A program made the translations under genes and the position numbers. A DNA stretch of 64,000 nt from a bacterium Scap17. Its GTDB lineage: Bacteria > Pseudomonadota > Gammaproteobacteria > Pseudomonadales > Halomonadaceae. Below, piece after piece: positions 37,328-47,289 of this stretch. The stretch is from contig VINJ01000001.1 in the NCBI GenBank assembly GCA_013376735.1, positions 62,001 to 126,000 on the forward strand. The letters are read 5' to 3'. The notes under the pieces were generated by a model. The model searched no databases. It worked only from the letters and a program-made list of their open reading frames with translations, and was not told the DNA's origin. Numbering within the stretch: the first letter of the stretch is position 1; the number at the start of each line of letters is the position of its first letter.

Positions 37328-37894
37328 ATGGCAGCAACCATCGCCTACCTGCGCGTTAGCACTGACGACCAGACCACAGCCACACAGCGAGCCACCATCG
37401 AGGAGAAGCACAAGATCGATACGTGGTTCACCGATGAGGCAACCTCGGGAGCGATCAAGGCAGAGCAACGTGAAGGGCTGAGCAAGCTCCTCCAGTACGT
37501 GCGCAAGGGTGACACCGTCGTGGTCTATGCGATTGATCGCCTTGGCCGTAACACCATCGACGTGCTGGAGACAGTCGAAGCGCTGGCCGCGAAGGAAGTC
37601 GCTGTGATCTCGATTCGTGAAGGCTTCGATCTCTCAACGCCCATGGGGAAGATGATGCTGACAATGCTCGCCGGTATGGCTGAGCTGGAGAGGAGCAACA
37701 TCAAGGCGAGGCAGATGGCAGGGATCGAACGGGCGAAGGCAGAGGGCCGAGCGCTGGGCAGAGAGAAGACCATCGATGACGCTCAGGTGGCTCAGTGGCG
37801 TAGTGAGAACAGCGCAAGCATCAAGGCCACAGCAGAGCACTTCGACATCTCAACGGCATCAGTGAAGCGTGCCTGTAGGACAGCGAAGGGCTGA
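37328..37894 (+). CDS. Small serine recombinase (resolvase/invertase family)
   Basis: A complete 188-aa resolvase: catalytic domain MAATIAYLRVSTDDQT (catalytic Ser in RVST), VVYAIDRLGRN and LTMLAGMAELERSNIKARQMAG, then a DNA-binding helix-turn-helix at the C-terminus (ASIKATAEHFDISTASVKRAC). Its length is usual for Hin/Tn3-type resolvases and invertases. It could resolve multimers or invert a segment within the element. It has a strong promoter and GGAAGG upstream. Confidence 0.93.
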   Translation: MAATIAYLRVSTDDQTTATQRATIEEKHKIDTWFTDEATSGAIKAEQREGLSKLLQYVRKGDTVVVYAIDRLGRNTIDVLETVEALAAKEVAVISIREGFDLSTPMGKMMLTMLAGMAELERSNIKARQMAGIERAKAEGRALGREKTIDDAQVAQWRSENSASIKATAEHFDISTASVKRACRTAKG

Positions 37895-38121
37895 GCAGTA
37901 GGGCAGCTGTAGAACGGCAGTAGTAGGGCTATCCGCTTAACATCCTGGCCATCCTTGTGACGACTCGCAGGGATGGCTTTTTGCATCAGGGAACAGCAGT
38001 GGGTAGATGTATTTTTGTGATCCCCCACCTCAGAGACAGCGCCTATAGATATACATGCCCCTCAGTGGATCACACAGGCTTTGTGAGGGGCTGTACGTAC
38101 GTCGATGAGTGTATGTTCGTC

Positions 38122-39732
38122 TTAGGCTAGGTGGCTCTCATGTGGCTCCTGTGAGGCTTCTCTAGGGTCTACCCATTCTTCTTCGAGGAAGGTGTAAGTG
38201 ATCAGGGTTTCCTCACCGCCTTGCTGCCAGTGAAACTCCAGTAGCCCTGTAGTGAAGTCGACGACCACCTTGGAGAAGCACCCACGCATGAGCGTGTTGA
38301 TCTGCTCCTTGTCCTCCCAGTTCTCCTGTACCGCTGCCACTAGCTTCTGTGCTCGTCTCTGAGCCACGTCATTGTTGAAGCTGATCCTTTGTTGACCCAT
38401 CTGATCGATCTCTTCCTTGAGGGCTTCCTGTTGCTCCTGTAGGACAGTGAGTCGCTCACCGATGGCAGGGTGCTTGCTTGGATCAAGACCATTCTCGATA
38501 GAGGTTACGATGTTGTGAATCAGTCCCTCGACACCTTCGAGCTGCCCAATGAGGTCATCGAAGCGCTCATCGAAGTCGTCATCACCAACAGGGCACTGAG
38601 CAGCGATGTAGGAGATGTTTTCTTGGATGAATGGCTCGACCATGTCCACTCTCACAGCGTTGTAGACGCAGCCAGCTCCTTGCTTGGCTCGGTGGCAGAC
38701 GAGGTAGACCCATCCCTTGGCCTTGTTCTTGGTGACCCTGATCATCCTGCTATCACACAGAGGGCAGACAGCTAGGCCACCAACGATGTTCTGTACTGGT
38801 GACGATGAATGTCGTCCTCTCCTCGGGGAAGCACTGGCCTTGAGAGCTTGGACAGCCTCGAAGGTCTCCCTGTCGATCACCGCTGGGTAGTAGCCCTCGA
38901 TTGGCTCACAGGCCTCCCTGTGCTCCTTCCTGTCGGCACGGCTGGTGAAGGGAGTGAGTGTTCCGTAGGTGGCAGTGTTGGTGAGGATCTTGCTCACGTA
39001 GCTGGTGTGCCACAGCTTCCCTCTACCGAAGATCGGAGCGCCTTCCCTGTTGAGCCTCGCAGCGATGGACTGCTTGCCTGTGCCTTCCAGTGTCCACTTG
39101 AAGATGTTCCTGACCACCTCGCCACGCTCAGGGATGATGTCGAAGCCCACACCGTCATCTGATGGCTTGAGCCACTGAGGAGCGCGAGAGGTGAGGCGTA
39201 CAGGCTTCCCCTCAGCGATCATCTTCCTCTTGCTCTCCCACACAGAGCGAAGCCGCTTGGCCTTGGTGGCTGACTCCTCGTTGGCTCTCTGGAAGGTGAG
39301 CACAGCCATCATGAAGGTCATTGGGTCTTGCTCTAGGGTCTCGGCGCTGTAGACCCTCCCATCGAACAAGGTCACGACGTTGATACCCATCTCGCAGATG
39401 CTGCTCAGGACGCTGGCGGCTCTGTGGGCTGACTGTCGGGAGATCCTGTCGAGTGACTCCACTAGCAGGTAGGAGCCTTCAGCGATGATCTCGTCCTCCA
39501 CGGCACGGAGGAAGATCCCTAGTGCGCCTGTCTGTCTGTTCTTGCCTTGGTAAGCGGAGATACCTAGATCGTGGAAGCTGTGATCGTCCAGTGTGAGGCC
39601 GAGCTTCTGGGCGTAGTCCTTGGCTAGCTTGGTCTGTCTTCGGAAGCTGTCACCCTTCATCTGCTCTGGTGTGGAGAAGCGAAGGTAGCTGTAAGCCTTG
39701 ATGGCTGGGGCTTTGGGCTGCTCGGTGGTCAT
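38122..39732 (-). CDS. Large serine recombinase (integrase)
   Basis: A 536-aa large serine recombinase: N-terminal resolvase domain (YSYLRFSTPEQMKGDSFRRQ with the catalytic Ser, LVESLDRISRQSAHRAASVL), the recombinase domain with QSIAARLNREGAPIFGRGKLW and TYGTLTP, a zinc-ribbon (CPLCDSRMI...CHRAKQGAGC) and a coiled coil of about 100 residues before the C-terminus. This is the architecture of phage-type integrases. It begins 57 bases inside the right junction and is thus the probable agent of insertion into comM. The residues needed for catalysis all appear present, so the element may be active. Confidence 0.93.
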   Translation of the reverse strand: MTTEQPKAPAIKAYSYLRFSTPEQMKGDSFRRQTKLAKDYAQKLGLTLDDHSFHDLGISAYQGKNRQTGALGIFLRAVEDEIIAEGSYLLVESLDRISRQSAHRAASVLSSICEMGINVVTLFDGRVYSAETLEQDPMTFMMAVLTFQRANEESATKAKRLRSVWESKRKMIAEGKPVRLTSRAPQWLKPSDDGVGFDIIPERGEVVRNIFKWTLEGTGKQSIAARLNREGAPIFGRGKLWHTSYVSKILTNTATYGTLTPFTSRADRKEHREACEPIEGYYPAVIDRETFEAVQALKASASPRRGRHSSSPVQNIVGGLAVCPLCDSRMIRVTKNKAKGWVYLVCHRAKQGAGCVYNAVRVDMVEPFIQENISYIAAQCPVGDDDFDERFDDLIGQLEGVEGLIHNIVTSIENGLDPSKHPAIGERLTVLQEQQEALKEEIDQMGQQRISFNNDVAQRRAQKLVAAVQENWEDKEQINTLMRGCFSKVVVDFTTGLLEFHWQQGGEETLITYTFLEEEWVDPREASQEPHESHLA

Positions 39733-39759
39733 GACTCAGCTCTGTTACTGCGTGTGTTG

Positions 39760-40704
39760 ATGGCGGCAGCCTACATTGTAGGTCTTCACGGCCACAACCT
39801 GCTGTTCGCTGGTCCGCCGGGCACCGGCAAGACGATGCTGGCCAGTCGCCTGTCCGGCATCTTGCCGCCACTGGGCGAAGGTGAGGCGCTGGAAGTCGCG
39901 GCGGTGCGCTCGGTATGTGGTCTGCCGATCATGGAGCGCTGGGGGCAGCGGCCATTCCGCGCCCCGCACCACACGGCCAGTGGGGTCGCGCTGGTGGGCG
40001 GTGGCTCCAAGCCGCGCCCGGGCGAGGTGTCGCTGGCGCATCATGGCGTGCTGTTTCTGGATGAGCTGGCGGAGTTCGACCGTGGCGTGCTGGAAGTGAT
40101 GCGCGAGCCGCTGGAGAGTGGCCGTATCCTGATCTCGCGCGCCAGCCATCAACGCCGTTTCCCGGCGCGCTTCCAGCTGGTCGCGGCGATGAATCCCTGC
40201 CCCTGCGGCTACCTCGGTGACAGTCGCCGCAATTGCAGCTGCACCCCGGCGCAGATCCAGCGCTATCAGGCGCGTCTGTCCGGCCCGTTGCTGGACCGCA
40301 TCGACCTGCAGGTCGAGGTGCCGGGCCTGCCCGCCGAGGAGCTGACGTCCGCCACTCCCGGCGAGGCCTCGGCCGGCGTGCGCGAACGAGTGCTGGCCGC
40401 TCGCGCGCGCCAATTGGCACGCGGCGGCCTGAATGCCCATCTGGATTCCCACGCGCTGGAAACCGCCTGTCAGCTGGAAGACGGCGAGCGCCAGTGGCTG
40501 GCCGGCGTACTGTCACGCCTCAATCTCTCGGCGCGAGCCTATCACCGGGTGCTGCGTGTCGCACTGACACTGAGTGATCTGATCGACCAGGACGGTGTGC
40601 AGCGGCCGCAGCTGATGGAGGCCATCGGCTATCGCCAGCTGGACCGCATGATGGGCAGGGACCCGGCTCGCCCGGGCGCCGGTGCCCAGCAGCGCAGCGC
40701 TTGA
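39760..40704 (+). pseudogene. comM: comM, 3' part (interrupted)
   Basis: The C-terminal 300 residues of ComM, resuming at GHNLLFAGPPGTGKTMLASRL (Walker A), with Walker B LFLDELAEF, the sensor region AAMNPCPCGYLG, a Cys-rich loop (CPCGYLGDSRRNCSC) and the C-terminal domain ending GYRQLDRMMG. All ATPase motifs lie in this half. An in-frame ATG at 39760 inside the element could start a separate protein, with a weak ribosome site; otherwise this half is not translated. Identity with the left half is certain because the two join at the repeated 15-mer. Confidence 0.93.
39789..39803. repeat. Right junction (attR-like)
   Basis: CGGCCACAACCTGCT joins the element on its left to comM on its right, and is the partner of 35167-35181. 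A palindrome CTACATTGTAG lies 8 bases inside the element. Confidence 0.8.
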
Positions 40705-40738
40705 CGTTGGCGGGTCAGGACCTCAGCCCTGCGCGGGC

Positions 40739-41797
40739 TCAGTATGAGGGGCTGTCCGCGCCGGGAATGCCTGCACGAATCAGGCGTGAGAAGTCGCCGT
40801 CCGGATGCTCATCGGCGGCGATGGCGGCGGGATTGATCAGGCTGCTGGCCTTGAGTTTCGCGAAGGGCGCAGCGTCACTCAGGGCGCCTTGGTCTGCAAC
40901 GTATTCCGGCAGATAGCCGGAGAGCAGCAAGCGGTAGTCCAGCGGCAGGCCGTCGGTCAGGCGAGTCATCATCGCGTAGACGAGGGTGGTGCAGTTGCTG
41001 GTGGCGGTGTTGTAGAAGCGTGGTTGAGTGCGCAATGTCTCGGCTTCGTCGACGTAGGCCAGCAATAGCTCGCGGATCATCTCGCGCGGCATCTGCACCC
41101 GATAGAGGTGTACCTGCTCGCCGCGCACATTGCTGCGCACGCGGATGATGTCGCGTTCGTCGGCGGCGATCACCGCCAGTTCGTACTGCTTGAACATGCC
41201 GCCGAGGGTCGAGAACTGCTCGGCACGTTCCTTGCGGATCTCCACCGAGAAGGCCAGATAGCGGCCATCGGCAAAGCCGAAGCTGACCAGCGTGTGGGCG
41301 ATCTGCGGGCCCATCCAGTGACTGGTCAGCAGGTCCACCGAGGTCAGCTCCTCCAGCGGATAGTCGCGGCTTTCCCAGCGCGGCGTGTAATCCTCGGCAC
41401 TGTGCCACACGAAGTTGCGTACCTGCTCGAGATGCAGCACTTCACCTTGGGTGGCAGCCTCGTCCCGTGCTGGCGTGACTACCTTCCCCTCGACCAGATG
41501 CGCCACCTCCGGCGCCCAGTCGCGGTCCGCTCGAGGCGTGATGCTGGCCCACCAGGCAAGGCTTGCGACCAGCAGCATCAGGTAGCTGCCCATCAGCCGC
41601 CAGCGAATTGCGCTGGCCTGTGGCCACCACAGGGCAATCACGCACACGAGGCCCAGCACCGCTGCGAGAGCAGCCACGGTGGTGCGCAGCCCTTCCGGCC
41701 CCGGCAGGCGGAACCACAGTGCGGGCACCAGCCAGAGGCTCGCACCCATCACGGCGAGGCTGCTCAAGGCGCGGGCCGCGAGGCTGACCAGCGTCAT
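40739..41797 (-). CDS. DUF4105-family membrane protein
   Basis: A 352-aa protein with an N-terminal membrane part (three helices in the first 90 residues) and a DUF4105 (Lnb N-terminal periplasmic-like) domain: RNFVWHSAEDYTPRWESRDY, DLLTSHWMGPQIAHTLVSFGFADGRYLAFSVEIRKE, and further NTATSNCTTLVYAMM with a conserved Cys. The domain has a papain-like fold; the substrate is unknown. The gene lies right after the comM remnant on the opposite strand and 24 bases downstream of the aminotransferase gene. Confidence 0.85.
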   Translation of the reverse strand: MTLVSLAARALSSLAVMGASLWLVPALWFRLPGPEGLRTTVAALAAVLGLVCVIALWWPQASAIRWRLMGSYLMLLVASLAWWASITPRADRDWAPEVAHLVEGKVVTPARDEAATQGEVLHLEQVRNFVWHSAEDYTPRWESRDYPLEELTSVDLLTSHWMGPQIAHTLVSFGFADGRYLAFSVEIRKERAEQFSTLGGMFKQYELAVIAADERDIIRVRSNVRGEQVHLYRVQMPREMIRELLLAYVDEAETLRTQPRFYNTATSNCTTLVYAMMTRLTDGLPLDYRLLLSGYLPEYVADQGALSDAAPFAKLKASSLINPAAIAADEHPDGDFSRLIRAGIPGADSPSY

Positions 41798-41821
41798 CGC
41801 GAAGCCCTCACGATAAATCGT

Positions 41822-42973
41822 TCATGAACGGCGCTCTTCGGCGATGGCCTGCTCGAGACGCGCCAGACGGCCCGGCACCAGACTGTCTTCGAGTGTCGAG
41901 ATGCGCAGGATATGGCCAAGCGAAGGATGCGGGGAGCGAGTGATCAGCACGCCCTGAGCCATCAATTGCTGCTGCACCTGCGCTGCCAGTTCGGCGCTCT
42001 TGAGGCGCACGCAGAGGAAGTTGGTCGCGCTGGGCAGCACTTCCGCGCCCAGCGAGCGCAGATGCTCGGCGAGACGATCGCGACAGTCGATCACGCCGGC
42101 GACATGCGCTGCCGCCTCTTCAGGGTGCGCCAGCAGCAGCTCACCTGCGGCCATTGCCGGGGCGCTGACCGCGAAGTGAATTCGCACCTTGGTCAGCATG
42201 ACGACATCGTCAGGCTCGGCGATCATGAAGCCGAGACGCAGGCCCGCCAGCCCATAGGCCTTGGAGAAGGTGCGCAGGCGGAAGGTGCGTGCCATGGGCG
42301 CATGGTCGGCGTGGGCGGCGTCCGGGCGGAAGTCGTGATAGGCCTCGTCCAGCAGCAGGCTGCAGCTCTCCGGCAGGGCGTCGCGCAGGGCGCGCACATC
42401 GGCGTCAGAATGCAGGTGGCCGCTGGGGTTATCGGGGTTGGCGAGATAGACGACGCGGGCATCATGCTGCCTTGCCGCGGCGAGCAGTGCCGCGAGGTCC
42501 GGTGCCAGTCGCGACGATGAGGCATCATCGGCCGTGGCGAAGCGCTCGCTGTAGGGCACCTCGATGACCTCGGCGCCTAGCCCGCGGGCGAAGTACGCCA
42601 GGGTCGGATAGGTGCCGGCGCTGGTGATCACGCGCTCGCCCGCACAGACGGTGGCGCGCATCACCAGTGCCAGCAGGCTGTCGGCACCGGCATCGACCAG
42701 CAGATTCTCGTACGCGACTCCCAGACGCTCAGCCAGTTGCTGGCGCAGTTGCCAGGCATCGGCGTCGGCATAGCTGCGGCTCAGGTCGGCCAGGGCAGTA
42801 CCCAGCGCGCCGCCCAGCGTGTGGTGCGGCATGTCGAGGCCTTCGTTGGAGCCATATTGATACGGCAGCGCGTGTCCCAGTCTGCGTTCCAGCGCCTTGA
42901 TGCCGGGGAACGGGTTATGCGGCCCATCCTGATAGAGGTGGGCAAGAAAGCGACGGGGACTGGCGGTGGTCAT
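41822..42973 (-). CDS. HisC-like pyridoxal-phosphate aminotransferase
   Basis: A class I/II aminotransferase of 383 aa similar to histidinol-phosphate aminotransferase. It has the PLP-Lys in TFSKAYGLAGLRLGF, the Asp/Tyr motif LLLDEAYHDFRP, the substrate-binding NPDNPSGHLH and the C-terminal ILRISTLEDSLV. It does not lie in a histidine operon, so it may act on an aromatic or another amino acid; substrate unknown. It is probably co-transcribed with the downstream DUF4105 gene. Confidence 0.88.
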   Translation of the reverse strand: MTTASPRRFLAHLYQDGPHNPFPGIKALERRLGHALPYQYGSNEGLDMPHHTLGGALGTALADLSRSYADADAWQLRQQLAERLGVAYENLLVDAGADSLLALVMRATVCAGERVITSAGTYPTLAYFARGLGAEVIEVPYSERFATADDASSSRLAPDLAALLAAARQHDARVVYLANPDNPSGHLHSDADVRALRDALPESCSLLLDEAYHDFRPDAAHADHAPMARTFRLRTFSKAYGLAGLRLGFMIAEPDDVVMLTKVRIHFAVSAPAMAAGELLLAHPEEAAAHVAGVIDCRDRLAEHLRSLGAEVLPSATNFLCVRLKSAELAAQVQQQLMAQGVLITRSPHPSLGHILRISTLEDSLVPGRLARLEQAIAEERRS

Positions 42974-43050
42974 GTTGGCTCCGGAAAAGCAGAAAACGAT
43001 AAAGGGTGTATCAGAGGTGGCGGGGACCTCGGCGCAGCCGGGCGCAAGAC

Positions 43051-43130
43051 TCAGGGCTCAGGGCTCAGGGCTCAGGGCTCAGGGCTCAGGGCTCAGGGCT
43101 CAGGGCTCAGGGCTCAGGGCTCAGGGCTCA
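43051..43130. repeat. Tandem heptamer repeat, 11 copies
   Basis: TCAGGGC is repeated 11.4 times without change. It lies between the HisC-like gene and the lipoprotein gene, and its last unit contains the stop codon of the lipoprotein. Slipped-strand variation is likely, but it would not alter the reading frame. Confidence 0.92.
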
Positions 43131-43668
43131 AGACCTGGAGATCAGGGCGCGGGGGATTGCGCGCCAGCGACTCGAGGGCCGCCTGGTCGAAGGCACCGCT
43201 CAGGGTGAAGGTACGCGTCTCATTGCGCTCGGCACTGGCGCTGCGGACCAGCGTCATCTGCAGCTGGTACGGCTGCAGCGTGCGGTCCGACAGGGTCAGT
43301 GCGACGCCACTAGCCTCGAGGGTGGTCTCGAGACGCCACTGACGGCTATCGACGGCGGGGCGGTCAGTGCTCCAGTTGAGCACCTGAGGCCCGTTCTTGA
43401 GCGCCAGCAGCGCGCGGGTCAGCGCCTCGTTCAGCGCGCCCGGGTTGGCCTGCAGCGTGGCATCCACCTCGGGCGGCGCGAGCAGCAATACCTGTTGCTC
43501 AAGCGGGGGTGTCCAGCGCTGCTCGGCGATCAGGCGCGCCGCGCTCTGGCCGAGACCATAGATGGGGTCACGTTCGGCACGCGGCACCTGGTCCAGGCTC
43601 ATGCAGCCCGCCAGCGTGGAGAGTAGCAGGGTCGCGGCCAGCATGGGCAGGCGATGCAGGGCCCTCAT
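43114..43668 (-). CDS. Predicted lipoprotein of unknown function
   Basis: A 184-aa secreted protein with a lipobox at residues 19-22 (LAGC), so a lipid-anchored protein is expected; Met follows the Cys, which suggests transfer to the outer membrane. The rest (about 160 aa) has no motif that I recognise. It overlaps the alpha/beta hydrolase gene by 4 bases and its stop lies in the heptamer array. Co-expression with the hydrolase is probable. Confidence 0.75.
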   Translation of the reverse strand: MRALHRLPMLAATLLLSTLAGCMSLDQVPRAERDPIYGLGQSAARLIAEQRWTPPLEQQVLLLAPPEVDATLQANPGALNEALTRALLALKNGPQVLNWSTDRPAVDSRQWRLETTLEASGVALTLSDRTLQPYQLQMTLVRSASAERNETRTFTLSGAFDQAALESLARNPPRPDLQVLSPEP

Positions 43669-44657
43669 GCCGTGCGCCCTTGCTGCGGCAGGTCTGACGG
43701 GCGCTGCGACAGGGCATCGAGAAAGGCGTCCAGCTCGGCAAACAGCTCCTGGCGAATCGGCTCGGCTTCATTGACCAGATGGTGCTGGGCCTCGGGATGG
43801 CGGTAGATGCGCGCATTGGGGAACTTGCTCGCCAGTACGCCGAGATTCCACTGCCAATCGACGGTGGTGTCCTGCTCGCCCTGCAGGATCAGGGTCGGCA
43901 GTGAGCAGGGAGGCAGGGCGCGCAGCCGGGGAATCCACTCCCGCATCGCCGTCACCCACTTCACCGCAAGGCGATCGGCCTGCAGCGGATCATTGGTGCT
44001 GAGAAACTCGTAGAAGGCCACATCATTGGTATTCGCGCGGTACTTGCGCGGAATGGAATCGATGAAGGGGCGCGCCATGCTGTGCAGCCAGCGTGACTGC
44101 GACCAGCCCCACGGCCGTACCAGCGGTGCGAGCAGGGCGATACCCTGCCAGCGCGATTCATCGCCACGCATCAGGGCGTCGGTGGCCAGCACCGAGCCGC
44201 CGGTGCTCTGGCCGATGCCGAACCACGGGTGCGGCGCCAGGCTGTGGTCTTCCAGGTAATCCTGGAAGGCCTGCAGGCAGCCGACATAGTCGCCGAAGTC
44301 ATCGATGGAGGCGGGCTCGCCGGATGACAGGCCATGCCCTGGCAGGTCCCACAAGGCGACCTGCCAGCCGTTGCGCAGCAGGTGCGCCAGCAGATGGCGA
44401 TAGAGGGCGAGGTGATCGAAGTAGCCGTGGACCACGAAGACGGTGCCGCGCGGCTTGCGCGGTGTCCATAGCTGGGCCCACAGGCGAAAGCCCCCGGCCT
44501 CCAGGTGGCCGGCATGCACGGCGATGTCCTCGCTGCGCAGCGCATCGAGACCATAATGGCCCAGGTAACGCTCCAATGGACTGGACGTCTGGCCCGGCAG
44601 CATGTCAGGCAGGCGGATAAAGGGGCCGTGGTCGAGCAGTTCACTGAAATCGGGCAT
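43665..44657 (-). CDS. Alpha/beta hydrolase (monoacylglycerol-lipase-like)
   Basis: A 330-aa hydrolase of the alpha/beta fold with the oxyanion region VFVVHGYFDH, the nucleophile GIGQSTGGS (GxSxG with Gln before Ser), acid in QGEQDTTVDW and His in EAQHHLVNEA. The serine, Asp and His form a complete triad. The substrate is probably a lipid or small ester; unknown. The start at 44657 has GGAG six bases upstream. A lipoprotein gene overlaps its end. Confidence 0.88.
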   Translation of the reverse strand: MPDFSELLDHGPFIRLPDMLPGQTSSPLERYLGHYGLDALRSEDIAVHAGHLEAGGFRLWAQLWTPRKPRGTVFVVHGYFDHLALYRHLLAHLLRNGWQVALWDLPGHGLSSGEPASIDDFGDYVGCLQAFQDYLEDHSLAPHPWFGIGQSTGGSVLATDALMRGDESRWQGIALLAPLVRPWGWSQSRWLHSMARPFIDSIPRKYRANTNDVAFYEFLSTNDPLQADRLAVKWVTAMREWIPRLRALPPCSLPTLILQGEQDTTVDWQWNLGVLASKFPNARIYRHPEAQHHLVNEAEPIRQELFAELDAFLDALSQRPSDLPQQGRTA

Positions 44658-45042
44658 GGTCATCTCCATAATGCTGCCATGCTAGCGGCTGGCGCGGCTG
44701 CGAGCTACACAAAGAACAGTGTTTCTTCACTGTTTTCCCCGCCTGTCGCCGAGCAACAACAGCGACGCGGAATCAACGCTGGGCGGGTAATCGGGCTCCA
44801 TGAGCTTGTTCATTGGTCATAGCCATCCTTTCGCCGGCCTCGCCATCGGGTATGGTGATGGGATTCGTCCCCGTTCGGCAGGTGGCGCCTGCCTCCTGTC
44901 CGGCAGTCGATGGCGTCAATCCAAACGTCATCGGCCGCGCCAGCTCAGCAGCGCGCGACGAGAGTCTTCATCAACATGACTGCCTGCAGTCTTGTCAGCC
45001 GTTGAGGGTTTCCAGCGATTCGTTTTCAGGGAGAGCAGACGC
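44658..45042. other. Gap upstream of glcB
   Basis: About 385 bases without a recognised gene. A 7-bp hairpin AACAGTG / CACTGTT followed by TT at 44715-44736 could be a weak terminator. The rest is GC-rich and no promoter motif stands out. Confidence 0.4.
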
Positions 45043-47223
45043 ATGACCGACCGTATTCAACTTCAACGCCTGGCCATCGATGCCAGCCTGCACCGCTTCA
45101 TCGAGCAGGAAGCGCTGCCGGGCACAGGCATCGCGCCGGAGGCCTTCTGGGCCGGTGTCGATTCACTGCTGCATGAGCTTGCGCCGCGCAACCGCGAACT
45201 GCTGGCGACCCGCGAGCAGCTGCAGAGCGAGATCGACGTCTGGCACCGCGAGCATCCGGGCAAGGTAGACCTCGAGGCCTACAAGGCGTTTCTGCACAGG
45301 ATCGGCTATCTGCTGCCGGAGCCGAACACGGTCGAAGCCAGCACTGCCTTCGTGGATAGCGAGATCTGCCAGCAGGCCGGCCCGCAGCTGGTGGTGCCGG
45401 TGATGAATGCCCGCTACGCCCTGAATGCCGCCAATGCGCGCTGGGGCTCCCTCTATGATGCGCTCTACGGCACCGACGCGATCAGCGAGGAAGATGGCGC
45501 CGAGCGTGGCAAGGACTACAACCCGGCGCGCGGGGCCAAGGTCGTCGCCTATGCGCGCCAGGTGCTGGATACCATCGCGCCGCTGGCCGGCGGCAGCCAC
45601 CACGACAGCGAAGGCTACACGATTCGTGATGGTCATCTGCTGGTGCGTGCCGGAGGGCGTGACCTCAGCCTCAAGTCGCCGGAACGCTTCCTCGGCTATC
45701 GCGGCGACGAAAGCGCGCCGAGCGCGATCATCTTCGCCCACAACGGCCTGCACGCCGAGCTTGTGATCGATGCCGAGCACCCCATCGGCAAGACCGACCC
45801 CGCCAACGTCAGTGATCTGATCATGGAGGCTGCGCTCTCCACCATCATGGACTGCGAGGACTCGGTAGCCGCCGTCGATGCCGAAGACAAGGTGACGGTC
45901 TATCGCAACTGGCTGGGCCTGATGAAGGGCGACCTGACCGAGACCCTGGAGAAGAATGGTCGCAGCATGACGCGCAAGCTGAATGCGGACCGCGAATACA
46001 CCGGTGCCGATGGCACCACGCGTGTGCTGCATGGTCGCTCGCTGATGCTGATACGCAACGTCGGTCATCTGATGACCAACCCGGCCATCCTGCTCGAGGA
46101 CGGCAGCGAAGCGCCGGAAGGCATCATGGATGCCATCTTCACCAGCCTGATCGCGCTGCACGACCTCAAGGGCGACAAGCAGGCGCGTGGTGGCATCTGC
46201 AACACGCGTACCGGCTCCGTCTACATCGTCAAGCCCAAGATGCACGGCCCCGAGGAAGTCGCCTTCGCCGATGAGCTGTTCGCGCGGGTCGAGCAGCTGC
46301 TGGGGCTGCCGGACTCCACGCTCAAGATGGGCATCATGGATGAGGAGCGTCGCACCACCGTCAACCTCAAGGCCTGCATTGCCGCGGCCAGCTCCCGCGT
46401 GGCCTTCATCAACACCGGCTTCCTGGACCGCACCGGCGACGAGATGCATACCTCGATGGAAGCCGGCCCGATGCTGCGCAAGGGTGACATGAAGGGCGCC
46501 GCCTGGATTCAGGCCTATGAGAAATGGAACGTGGATATCGGTCTCGAGTGCGGCCTGCGCGGCCGTGCCCAGATCGGCAAGGGCATGTGGGCCATGCCCG
46601 ACCTGATGGCCGCGATGCTCGAGCAGAAGATCGGCCATCCGCGTGCCGGCGCCAACACCGCCTGGGTACCGTCGCCGACCGCCGCCGTGCTGCATGCGCT
46701 GCACTATCACCAGGTCTCGGTGAAGGACGTGCAGCATGATCTGCTCAGCCGTCCGCGGGCCAGCCTCGATGATCTGCTGACCATCCCGCTGGCGCTCGAT
46801 CCCCAGTGGAGTGCCGAGGAGATCCAGGCCGAGCTGGACAACAATGCCCAGGGGATTCTCGGCTATGTGGTGCGCTGGATCGATCACGGCACCGGCTGCT
46901 CCAAGGTGCCGGACATCCACGATGTCGGCCTGATGGAAGACCGCGCCACGCTGCGCATCTCCAGCCAGCACATCGCCAACTGGCTGCATCACGGCATCGT
47001 CGACAGTGCCCAGGTGCAGGACACGCTGGAGCGCATGGCCGGCGTGGTGGACCGTCAGAATGCCGCGGACCCCAGCTATCAGGCGATGACGGATGACCTC
47101 GAGGGCTCCATCGCCTTCCAGGCCGCCTGCGAGCTGGTCTTCCAGGGGCGCGTGCAGCCGAGTGGCTACACCGAGCCGGTCCTGCACCGCCGTCGTCTCG
47201 AGAAAAAGCAGCAGGCGCGCTGA
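45043..47223 (+). CDS. glcB: Malate synthase G
   Basis: GlcB condenses glyoxylate and acetyl-CoA to malate, in the glyoxylate and glycolate pathways. The 726-aa protein is full length, with [20 protein letters not shown] at the N-terminus, [18 protein letters not shown] (written as [13 protein letters not shown] here), [40 protein letters not shown] with the acetyl-CoA site, and [20 protein letters not shown]. Ribosome site GGGAGAG before the ATG. No glc dehydrogenase or regulator lies nearby. Confidence 0.97.
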   Translation: MTDRIQLQRLAIDASLHRFIEQEALPGTGIAPEAFWAGVDSLLHELAPRNRELLATREQLQSEIDVWHREHPGKVDLEAYKAFLHRIGYLLPEPNTVEASTAFVDSEICQQAGPQLVVPVMNARYALNAANARWGSLYDALYGTDAISEEDGAERGKDYNPARGAKVVAYARQVLDTIAPLAGGSHHDSEGYTIRDGHLLVRAGGRDLSLKSPERFLGYRGDESAPSAIIFAHNGLHAELVIDAEHPIGKTDPANVSDLIMEAALSTIMDCEDSVAAVDAEDKVTVYRNWLGLMKGDLTETLEKNGRSMTRKLNADREYTGADGTTRVLHGRSLMLIRNVGHLMTNPAILLEDGSEAPEGIMDAIFTSLIALHDLKGDKQARGGICNTRTGSVYIVKPKMHGPEEVAFADELFARVEQLLGLPDSTLKMGIMDEERRTTVNLKACIAAASSRVAFINTGFLDRTGDEMHTSMEAGPMLRKGDMKGAAWIQAYEKWNVDIGLECGLRGRAQIGKGMWAMPDLMAAMLEQKIGHPRAGANTAWVPSPTAAVLHALHYHQVSVKDVQHDLLSRPRASLDDLLTIPLALDPQWSAEEIQAELDNNAQGILGYVVRWIDHGTGCSKVPDIHDVGLMEDRATLRISSQHIANWLHHGIVDSAQVQDTLERMAGVVDRQNAADPSYQAMTDDLEGSIAFQAACELVFQGRVQPSGYTEPVLHRRRLEKKQQAR

Positions 47224-47256
47224 TCGCAGGGCGGCTGGCTTGAGGAAACACTGAAC

Positions 47257-47289
47257 ACGACAACGGCGACCCTGGGTCGCCGTTGTCGT
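47257..47289 (+). terminator. Stem-loop after glcB
   Basis: The stem ACGACAACGGCGAC and its complement (14 bp) form a strong hairpin 34 bases past the stop. The T-run is weak, so it may stabilise the mRNA end. Confidence 0.75.

Larger units (their letters stand above)
35167..39803. mobile_element. 4.6 kb serine-recombinase element inserted in comM
   Basis: The two halves of comM are 4.6 kb apart. At the junctions the comM sequence CGGCCACAAYCTGCT occurs twice, once at each end, with one mismatch. The element holds, left to right: a zinc-ribbon membrane protein (minus), a repeat-rich non-coding stretch, a small serine recombinase (plus), and a large serine recombinase (minus) whose start lies only 57 bases from the right junction, as integrases usually lie beside their att site. 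Base composition is lower in G+C than in the host genes. It is integrated as a chromosomal element; no replication or transfer gene was recognised. Confidence 0.9.

Noticed and set aside
43051-43130. Possible CRISPR array
   Set aside because: The unit is 7 bp with no spacers and no cas genes are nearby; it is a simple tandem repeat.
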